From Ypsolopha sequella (lineage: Eukaryota > Arthropoda > Insecta > Lepidoptera > Ypsolophidae), in contig OW203987.1 in assembly GCA_934047225.1 (NCBI GenBank), forward strand, positions 709,501 through 773,500: a DNA stretch of 64,000 nt. The letters run 5' to 3'. The first letter of the stretch is position 1. Each line of letters starts with the position of its first letter. The position numbers were made by a program, and so were the translations under genes. The notes beneath the pieces were generated by a model. It did not search any database and was not told where the DNA came from. It saw only the letters and a program-made list of their open reading frames with translations. Below are positions 55,472-64,000 of this stretch, piece after piece.

Positions 55472-56956
55472 CTAATGATACAGTAGTGTGAACGCGTCAC
55501 TTCCGGTCAGCCATAGCCTACATACAGACAACGAGGTGCGTCTCTATAACTGATGATACAGTAGTGTGAACGCGTCACTTCCGGTCAGCCATAGCCTACA
55601 TACAGACACCGAGGTGCGTCTCTATAACTGATGATACAGTAGTGTGAACGCGTCACTTCCGGTCAGCCATAGCCTACATACAGACAACGAGGTGCGTCTC
55701 TATAACTGATGATACAGTAGTGTGAACGCGTCACTTCCGGTCAGCCATAGCCTACATACAGACAACGAGGTGCGTCTCTATAACTGATGATACAGTAGTG
55801 TGAACGCGTCACTTCCGGTCAGCCGTAGCCTACATACAGACAACGAGGTGCGTCTCTATAACTGATGATACAGTAGTGTGAACGCGTCACTTCCGGTCAG
55901 CCATAGCCTACATACAGACAACGAGGTGCGTCTCTATATCTGATGATACAGTAGTGTGAACGCGTCACTTCCGGTCAGCCATAGCCTACATACAGACAAC
56001 GAGGTGCGTCTCTATAACTGATGATACAGTAGTGTGAACGCGTCACTTCCGGTCAGCCATAGCCTACATACAGACAACGAGGTGCGTCTCTATATCTGAT
56101 GATACAGTAGTGTGAACGCGTCACTTCCGGTCAGCCATAGCCTACATACAGACAACGAGGTGCGTCTCTATAACTGATGATACAGTAGTGTGAACGCGTC
56201 ACTTCTGGTCAGCCATAGTCTACATACAGACAACGAGGTGCGTCTCTATAACTGATGATACAGTAGTGTGAACGCGTCACTTCTGGTCAGCCATAGCCTA
56301 CATACAGACAACGAGGTGCGTCTCTATAACTGATGATACAGTAGTGTGAACGCGTCACTTCCGGTCAGCTATAGCCTACATACAGACAACGAGGTGCGTC
56401 TCTATAACTGATGATACAGTAGTGTGAACGCGTCACTTCCGGTCAGCCATAGCCTACATACAGACAACGAGGTGCGTCTCTATAACTGATGATACAGTAG
56501 TGTGAACGCGTCACTTCCGGTCAGCGATAGCCTACATACAGACAACGAGGTGCGTCTCTATATCTGATGATACAGTAGTGTGAACGCGTCACTTCCGGTC
56601 AGCCATAGCCTACATACAGACAACGAGGTGCGTCTCTATAACTGATGATACAGTAGTGTGAACGCGTCACTTCCGGTCAGCCATAGCCTACATACAGACA
56701 ACGAGGTGCGTCTCTATAACTGATGATACAGTAGTGTGAACGCGTCACTTCCGGTCAGCGATAGCCTACATACAGACAACGAGGTGCGTCTCTATATCTG
56801 ATGATACAGTAGTGTGAACGCGTCACTTCCGGTCAGCCATAGCCTACATACAGACAACGAGGTGCGTCTCTATAACTGATGATACAGTAGTGTGAACGCG
56901 TCACTTCCGGTCAGCCATAGCCTACATACAGACAACGAGGTGCGTATCTATAACTA
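55472..56956. repeat. Minisatellite, 78-bp unit, 19 copies, with an ETS-like motif in most
   Basis: Units containing 'gtgaacgcgtcacttccggt' recur every 78 bp. Variants are sparse: two adjacent units carry cttctggt, and the ataactg/atatctg and gccatag/gcgatag sites are scattered, the latter two often together. Confidence 0.97.
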
Positions 56957-57215
56957 ATGGACAGCCTCGTTAGAGAAAACGAAAGTTGCATAGTTTTAAA
57001 ATATTTAGGGCGCTATTTGGACTTGTGCACTTACACTCTCTATTTAGAACTTACTTTATTATCGAGCCTTGTTACAATCTAACTTCTATCTGTCTGTCCG
57101 ATGATGGGCTGTCAACTGCGGTCGGTTCTCCGACGACACAACGCAGATCCAGCGTATAAATGTTAACAATACCGATAACCATCCAGCGGATTTACTTTTA
57201 ATAAGACAAAGTTGC

Positions 57216-57952
57216 TATAGCTTGTATTCTTCGTGCTCGCACCGCCCGCGCGGTTGGAGGGTTGGGGCGGACGAGGAAGCACGCCGTTTATGTGCACGGC
57301 CGAGCGCATGGCTATACAGGTAGGGATTTGCTACCGAGATATATCTTGAGATTAATTTTTTTATGAATAACCCTAGAATTATGTTAAAATCTATTCATGT
57401 TAAGTAGACTACGCCAACACCTGTTTTACGGAATTGACCCTTAATATAAATATCTTTAGATTTATTACGAAGTATTTTGTACTGTATAAGATAGTTTTTT
57501 AGCTACTTTAGGTGGGTATGAAGTGATGATATTAATAAATAATAATATGCGTTTTAGCAAAATAGGTAATCAATGTTTAATTCTACATCATACATCTTTG
57601 CTTCAGACACAATTTTTGCAAAATTGACATCATTCTGGTATTCCTGCGTTGATTTATCTTTTTTACGCTCTTTAAAGAAGTATACACCTTATACACAATT
57701 TCATTTGCCTGTCTTCCAATCGGTTTGCTCATCTTCGGATCGTGATGCCGTGTGCGTTCTACAAAATGCGACAAGTTCCTAATACACAAGTAGCCGTGGC
57801 GAGTGACCTCCGGCGACTGGCGGTCCGTCGCACGCGTCGCGCTCGCCCACCCTCCCGCCATTCTGCCCGCACCTCCTCCGAGGCCTAGGTCCCTCGTCCG
57901 CCCCAACCCTCCAACCGCGCGGGCGGTGCGAGCACGAAGAATACAAGCTATA
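57216..57952. repeat. Inverted pair of perfect 61-bp GC-rich sequences
   Basis: 57216-57276 and 57892-57952 are exact reverse complements, running from tatagcttgtattcttcgtg through cgcgcggttggagggttggg to gacgagg. Similarity ends sharply at the inner edges and no target duplication is visible. The interior holds no recognisable transposase; a minus-strand frame of 107 codons (57583-57906) is unremarkable. Confidence 0.93.
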
Positions 57953-57980
57953 CTTACTCATGTTATGTTATTCATGTCAT

Positions 57981-58084
57981 GTTATGTGGTACTTTACTAG
58001 TTCAAGCTATGTGGCTTAGTTCGCCCCTACAAGTTATGTGGTACTTTGCTAGTTCGAGCTATGTGGATTAGTGCACCCCTATTC
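57981..58084. repeat. 52-bp direct duplication
   Basis: 'gttatgtggtactttactag' at 57981 recurs with few changes at 58033. Confidence 0.9.
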
Positions 58085-58883
58085 TACCAGAGTGGTCAAC
58101 ATGGCGCACACGTATCAGACCGCATGTGAAGCAGCAGGTCCGAACGGAAGCGGCCGGTATGAACGTAATGGCCGCAACTGCACGACCGTGCCGCTCTAGT
58201 TGCGACCGCGGCCCGGCCGTGTCATCTGTTCATGTAACTAACGTGTACCACTAGTCATTTCAATTAAATGTACCAAGACCGTGGTTGCACAAATTGGATA
58301 TCAAATGAAGGTCCTCCTTCAGGTATATTGAGGTTCGAGGACACGAGCTTCGTCTGCACTCTATCAACATTCTACTAAGTCTGAAATACCTTCTGTAGAA
58401 CAATATACATAAACAGGCTCGATTATTTATTAGTCCATAAAGGCCGAACTCTAGATATAGTACTCGTCTGAACTTTTACTATGGAGCCAACCAAGGAAAC
58501 GCGAAATAAAAATGGCTTATTATTTTCCGGGCTATAAAACAATTACTTTTACTAGGCACGTAATAAAATTAAATATTTTGGCACCAATAAATTTAAATAA
58601 TAATGAAAAAATGGCAGCGAAATCAAAGTAACAAAAAAATTATGCAAGCAAATTTAACTTATTGGTTGGCTACTAAAATAATGACTTTGTATCTAATATT
58701 GTAAACTGGGTGGCTGTAAATGTTTTTATCAAGTTTTTGTTTCCACTTATAAATTTTTCACTTATTTTGTTTCCATTTTGGGTATTGTAATTGAAAGTAG
58801 CATTCATTATGAAAGAGCATATATTTTATTTGACTATATAATGTAGGGTTTTGTAATTGGAAAACATGTTTGAATAAATTTTC
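58085..58883. other. Non-coding stretch, no gene recognised
   Basis: 58105-58220 is GC-richer without splice or coding evidence. The rest is AT-rich. Confidence 0.4.
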
Positions 58884-59215
58884 CTCAATAGAGATAATTG
58901 TTGAAATAAGGTCTTCAAGCACACCATTTCTCCTCGTTTGACGAATAGGAACCATGAACAGAACTGAAACATATTTTATTAGATGGGTTTAAACAACATC
59001 TAAAGTTTTGGTTTTGGAAATTTTGCTAGCTATTTTAGTTTATTTATAAAAATATAAAACTAACTTTTTTTCTTTTTGCTCTGAATCCGCCCCTCTTACA
59101 CTGCGCTTTTTGAAGTGACAGTGACAAAAATAAAATTCACAGCCTCTGAATGAAAATGGCTGACAACGCGAACGTTGTTCTACCCCGCGGAGCGCGGGGG
59201 GGGCACCGCCTATAA
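58884..59215. mobile_element. Dispersed repeat, uninterrupted copy of the one at 51206
   Basis: It shares 'tctcctcgtttgacgaatag', 'aacatattttattagatggg' and 'ctgaatccgcccct'-type words in order with 51206-51870, lacking the insertion. It ends near 'ccccgcggagcgcgggg', a 7-bp-arm palindrome at 59173-59190. Confidence 0.65.
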
Positions 59216-59899
59216 TTAAAGTTCCTGCAACGGCATTCAAATGCGACTAAAATTTAGATATTATGGGGCTCTGAATTAGATGCCAACCTAATAATTTTGA
59301 AGTCCGCTTCTATTTTTTTAAACTACTAGAATACAGTTACCTATCTGCCTGGTTTATTACATGCCAAAATAAATTAATAAAAATCAGCTGTTCCATGTAC
59401 GTACGCACGCCACTATGACCAGCTACCTATTGGCAGTTCTTATTGCGGCGACAAAGACTTTAAAAATAGTTCACAAATAGGGAGCTTCAATTGTCTGACT
59501 TTTCTATGGAACAGCAAACATTTTTTCGCGATTTTAAACTTGGTTCCTTAGTGAAATTTTAGGCTTCTCAGCTACTAAAATCCCAGCCAGGACAGTGTCT
59601 AGCTGCTGAACGTTGTCAGTTCTTTCAATAACTTGACTAGTTAACACCGAATTCTGTTCGACCGACGGAACCTCGGAGTGGCCCCGCAGCAGTGAGCACG
59701 TGCACCGGCACTGTTGTGTTAATGTTGACGGAGGAACGTGACTACGACGACAAGAATCGGCTGATCGCTTCATTGAGGACGCCAGACTCCCGTGACCCGA
59801 CGGACGGACATGTAGGTGTCACTCGGCTAGGTGACCTCCTGATTCTCAAGAGGCACGTCTAAATTATTTGTCCAAAAAAATAACCTCCTTGTGTTGATT
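59216..59899. other. Non-coding stretch, no gene recognised
   Basis: A minus-strand frame of 79 codons (59534-59773) has no motif. No repeat family was identified. Confidence 0.4.
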
Positions 59900-60979
59900 T
59901 TGTTAGTTCTCTTTGTAGAGAAAGTTTCGGTTATGGTCTTTGTTAGTTCTCTTTGTAGACAAAGTTTCGGTTATGGTCTTTGTTAGTTCTCTTTGTAGAC
60001 AAAGTTTTGGTTATGGTCTTTGTTAGTTCTCTTTGTAGAGAAAGTTTTGGTTATGGTCTTTGTCAGTTCTCTTTGTAGAGAAAGTTTTGGTTATGGTCTT
60101 TGTTAGTTCTCTTTGTAGAGAAAGATTTGGTTATGGTCTTCGTTAGTTCTCTATGTAGAGAAAGTTTTGGTTATGGTCTTTGTCAGTTCTCTTTGTAGAG
60201 AAAGTTTCGGTTATGGTCTTTGTTAGTTCTCTTTGTAGACAAAGTTTCGGTTATGGTCTTTGTTAGTTCTGTTTGTAGACAAAGTTTTGGTTATGGTCTT
60301 TGTTAGTTCTCTTTGTAGACAAAGTTTTGGTTATGGTCTTTGCAGTTCTCTTTGTAGAGAAAGTTTTGGTTATGGTCTTTGTTAGTTCTCTTTGTAGAGA
60401 AAGATTTGGTTATGGTCTTTGTTAGTTCTCTTTGTAGAGAAAGTTTTGGTTATGGTCTTTGTTAGTTCTCTTTGTAGAGAAAGTTTCGGTTATGGTCTTT
60501 GTTAGTTCTCTTTGTAGAGAAAGTTTTGGTTATGGTCTTTGTTAGTTCTCTTTGTAGAGAAAGTTTTGGTTATGGTCTTTGTCAGTTCTCTTTGTAGAGA
60601 AAGTTTTGGTTATGGTCTTTGTTAGTTCTCTTTGTAGAGAAAGATTCGGTTATGGTCTTTGTTACTTCTCTTTGTAGACAAAGTTTCGGTTATGGTCTTT
60701 GTTAGTTCTCTTTGTAGAGAAAGATTTGGTTATGGTCTTTGTTAGTTCTCTTTGTAGATTAAGTTTTGGTTATGGTCTTTGTCAGTTCTCTTTGTACAGA
60801 AAGTTTTGGTTATGGTCTTTGTCATTCTCTTTGTAGATAAAGTTTTGGTTATGGTCTTTGTTAGTTCTCTTTGTAGATAAAGTTTTAGTTATGGTCTTTG
60901 TTACTTCTCTTTGTAGAGAAAGATTTGGTTATGGTCTTTGTTAGTTCTCTTTGTAGATAAAGTTTTGGTTATAGTATTT
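59900..60979. repeat. Minisatellite, 40-bp unit, 27 copies
   Basis: Units containing 'tgttagttctctttgtagag' recur every 40 bp with more divergence than the other arrays (tagag/tagac/tagat, tttcgg/ttttgg, single-base deletions). In tagac units 'ctttgtagacaaag' is itself a small palindrome. Confidence 0.97.
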
Positions 60980-61245
60980 GATGTGATGGCCTTATTGTGT
61001 TGCTATTTGTTCCCTCACCGTTTTCTATAGTTTTGCGAAACACTGAATGTCCAAAAATTTGGTTTAACAACCGAGTAAAGGTGAACGTGCTCAGCAAATA
61101 TTTCTTTAATCTTCTAAACAAACGCAGCCCTTGACGTTGGTTGGCTGGATATCCTTTAATACAGCTGTCACTCATGGTTGTTACAAAGATCACCTACGAG
61201 TACAATTTATTTGTTCTGGGCACTTCATCATCTAAACGCTTCGTT

Positions 61246-62297
61246 TGTTAATACTTACGTATAGTTGAACACCACCTGATTGTTAATACTTACGTATAGT
61301 TGAACACCACCTGATTGTTAATACTGACGTATAGTTGAACACCACCTGATTGTTAATACTGACGTATAGTTGAACACCACCTGATTGTTAATACTTACGT
61401 ATAGTTGAACACCACCTGATTGTTAATACTTACGTATAGTTGAACACCACCTGATTGTTAATACTTACGTATAGTTGAACACCACCTGATTGTTAATACT
61501 GACGTATAGTTGAACACCACCTGATTGTTAATACTTACGTATAGTTGAACACCACCTGATTGTTAATACTGACGTATAGTTGAACACCACCTGATTGTTA
61601 ATACTTACGTATAGTTGAACACCACCTGATTGTTAATACTTACGTATAGTTGAACACCACCTGATTGTTAATACTTACGTATAGTTGAACACCACCTGAT
61701 TGTTAATACTTACGTATAGTTGAACACCACCTGATTGTTAATACTGACGTATAGTTGAACACCACCTGATTGTTAATACTGACGTATAGTTGAACACCAC
61801 CTGATTGTTAATACTGACGTATAGTTGAACACCACCTGATTGTTAATACTTACGTATAGTTGAACACCACCTGATTGTTAATACTTACGTATAGTTGAAC
61901 ACCACCTGATTGTTAATACTTACGTATAGTTGAACACCACCTGATTGTTAATACTTACGTATAGTTGAACACCACCTGATTGTTAATACTTACGTATAGT
62001 TGAACACCACCTGATTGTTAATACTGACGTATAGTTGAACACCACCTGATTGTTAATACTTACGTATAGTTGAACACCACCTGATTGTTAATACTTACGT
62101 ATAGTTGAACACCACCTGATTGTTAATACTGACGTATAGTTGAACACCACCTGATTGTTAATACTGACGTATAGTTGAACACCACCTGATTGTTAATACT
62201 GACGTATAGTTGAACACCACCTGATTGTTAATACTTACGTATAGTTGAACACCACCTGATTGTTAATACTGACGTATAGTTGAACACCACCTGATTG
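61246..62297. repeat. Minisatellite, 35-bp unit, 30 copies
   Basis: Units containing 'gtatagttgaacaccacctg' recur every 35 bp. The only regular variant is tacttacg or tactgacg, distributed irregularly. Confidence 0.97.
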
Positions 62298-62883
62298 CTA
62301 CGTTCTGTTTGTTTATCTCGGCGCGGTGTCGTCGACACTGCCGCCATGCGCCAGCGCGAGTATGTCGTGATCTAACGGAACTCTTCAACTCGTGCGCACA
62401 ATTGTCGGCCCTCATTAAATCTAAATCAGTCCAGTGATCATGACACGAGCGACTTAGCCTGAATCACTTCGGCTAATGATACCGTTCGTGGTTCGAAGAT
62501 AAATAGATTTGTGTGGGAATCGTATAAAAGTAGACACTAAGTTAAGTAGAAGACATCCTAAAAGCGGATACAAAAAACACAACGGGATGAACAATGGTCG
62601 TATAGTTGGGGTTTGAGTAACAAAAGCATGAAAGATTGTTATCGCAAGATAATAGTAAATTAAAATGGTCACGATCTCGTAAAACAATCGACTCTCGTAT
62701 GTAAATAATTACGAGTATAAATATAATGTCGACTCGGTGTAATACGAATTAATTTATTTGACAGGACTAACTTAATATAAGCGTTCTGTCTTTTTCTTTC
62801 TGCATCGAAAAGTAACTCTTGTTATACCGAATCGATATTATTGTGCATTCAAAACTGATCGTTAGAGAGTAACGTTCATTCAG
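62298..62883. other. Non-coding stretch, no gene recognised
   Basis: No motif or repeat was identified. Confidence 0.4.
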
Positions 62884-63066
62884 TGAACGCACACACCATC
62901 TCATGAACGCACACACCATCTCATGAACGCACACACCATTCATGAACGCACACACCATCTCATGAACGCACACACCATCTCATGAACGCACACACCATCT
63001 CATGAACGCACACACCATCTCATGAACGCACACACCATCTCATGAACGCACACACCATCTCATGAA
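62884..63066. repeat. Tandem array, 20-bp unit, 9 copies
   Basis: 'tgaacgcacacaccatctca' recurs nine times. The third copy has lost two bases ('accattcatg'). Confidence 0.95.
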
Positions 63067-63685
63067 CTCCATCCGTTGTTCGGCTCCGCAGTAAATATTA
63101 TTCTGTCTAACATCACGAAGCTCTTTGTGATTGAAGTCTAGACGAATGTCAGCGGGGTTAAGTTCTGTTTATCACAAGACTAAATGTATAGGTAACACAA
63201 ATGTACACATCATCTATTGTATGGACAGGTAGTATTGGATATTAGCGTCCACCACAGACCGCAGTAATGCAATCCGTTGCGCAACTCGCGGCTCGTCCAC
63301 TATCGCCGCACGCGCACGCGCACGCGCACGCCGCGCCTCTACCTAGTTGCAATAGATTCGTAACTGCGGAGGGTTTTATAATTGCTAAATTAATTGTAAT
63401 ATATTTGCTAGTTTCATTCGTAGAAGTACATCGATAGTTTCATTCAGATTTGAGCTGTTGGACCAAATATACATAAGTTTTGGTCATTTTAATTATCGCT
63501 TTCTTGCGTTGCATGTCACCGACAGTCATCGTCGAGTGAAACTGCGAAATTCGCAGACGTGTTTATTGCTGACATGTAAAAAACGAACGAATCGATGCAA
63601 TAATTGTTTACCTGCCAATGTTTTTGTTCTGGATTCTTTCTGATTTCAACACACACTTTGTCAAGTTGGGGCTTTTCTGCTAATG
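63067..63685. other. Non-coding stretch with an alternating GCACGC tract
   Basis: 63305-63331 is four copies of a 6-bp purine-pyrimidine alternating word (cgcacg), a Z-DNA-prone tract. No gene. Confidence 0.5.
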
Positions 63686-63934
63686 TTCATTGTACCACTA
63701 ATATTATAAATGTGTGTGTAAGGGTGTGAGAGAGGGTGTGTGTGTGTGTGAGTTAATATGTTTGTTACTTTTTTACGCTGAAACAGCTGGATGGATTTAG
63801 ATGAAATTTGGAGTGGCGATGGCTTATACCCTAAAATAAGCTGCATTTTATCCCGAAAAAAAAACATTGTTCCCGTGAAAAAAATGATGACGTAAAACGA
63901 ATGTCATGAGGGCAGACCCGTGGCAAAAGCTAGT
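63686..63934 (+). mobile_element. Full-length-looking lepidopteran SINE-like repeat
   Basis: The order is ctaatattataaatgtgtgt, a GT-rich tract, 'ttacgctgaaacagctggat', 'ttagatgaaatttggagtgg', 'gcattttatcccgaaaaaa', and the end 'cccgtggcaaaagctagt'. This is the consensus layout of a repeat I know from many moth and butterfly genomes. Confidence 0.7.
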
Positions 63935-63981
63935 TGACGATAAAGACAACGGGACCAATGTATCATCTGTTGTGCGTGCAG

Positions 63982-64000
63982 GCCGCGTGTCCGTCCGTGT
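63982..64000 (+). CDS. Candidate next exon of the proline-rich gene (cut by window end)
   Basis: 'tctgttgtgcgtgcag' ends at 63981 in a plausible acceptor. The following 19 bases are GC-rich and read AACPSV in phase 0, matching the phase of the donor at 28407. There is too little sequence to identify it. Confidence 0.25.

Larger units (their letters stand above)
28407..63981 (+). other. Possible single giant intron (about 35.6 kb) of the proline-rich gene
   Basis: GTGAGT opens it, and the next convincing acceptor I can see in a compatible phase is TGCGTGCAG at 63973-63981. No other exon with host-gene composition was recognised between. This is inference: a short internal exon could be missed, and the gene could end earlier. 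Confidence 0.35.

Noticed and set aside
57583..57906. 107-codon minus-strand frame between the GC-rich inverted repeats
   Set aside because: Gly/Arg richness comes from local GC content. No transposase motif (DDE, zinc finger) is present.

Overview
This is eukaryotic, AT-rich, intron-bearing DNA. Several of its dispersed repeats are of types I know from moths and butterflies: GGGTTCCGTA/CCGTCTGTC boxes, tails reading 'gacgaagtcgcgggcaaaag', and non-LTR tails reading 'TTTGAATTTGAA' or 'acaataaagaat'. I infer a lepidopteran. The species cannot be told, and no rRNA, functional tRNA, CRISPR array or prokaryotic operon is visible.

The one host gene I can support is on the + strand. A short coding exon (22915-22954) ends in a phase-1 GTAAGT donor and joins in frame to a GC-rich 1.66-kb exon (26746-28406), which ends in a phase-0 GTGAGT donor. 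The encoded protein is proline-rich and disordered, with an N-terminal PQWKRELLQRR motif that recalls taperin/phostensin (PP1- and actin-associated proteins). Its C-terminus is missing. The last 20 bases look like the next splice acceptor and exon, so 28407-63981 may be one intron of about 35.6 kb.

0-21 kb, upstream of the gene, is a graveyard of mobile DNA. It holds two tandem retroelement 3' ends (449-1480), a 49-bp minisatellite (1551-3188), a Helitron-type helicase fragment (4361-4795), a 42-bp perfect hairpin (6667-6758), a TIR pair around another retroelement fragment (6879-7359), a 34-bp minisatellite (7468-8279), and a decayed non-LTR reverse transcriptase between imperfect inverted repeats (10850-13194). 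From 16.3 to 20.8 kb lies a complex nest: a long inverted repeat made of ~165-bp subrepeats, palindromic MITEs, a self-nested 98-bp TIR element, and a two-exon THAP-domain pseudogene.

22.9-26.7 kb is the first coding intron, with three non-LTR 3' fragments. 28.4-64 kb holds an open but 5'-truncated non-LTR reverse transcriptase (29162-30748), a complete non-autonomous LTR element (37301-39877) with 631-bp LTRs that look identical, inserted into a 26-bp minisatellite with an ACCA target duplication, MITEs including a hAT-like one with an 8-bp duplication, and at least ten minisatellites with units of 20 to 88 bp. By my count tandem arrays fill about 14.5 kb (23%) of the window. Two arrays repeat exact transcription-factor core motifs in every unit (CACGTG; ACTTCCGGT).
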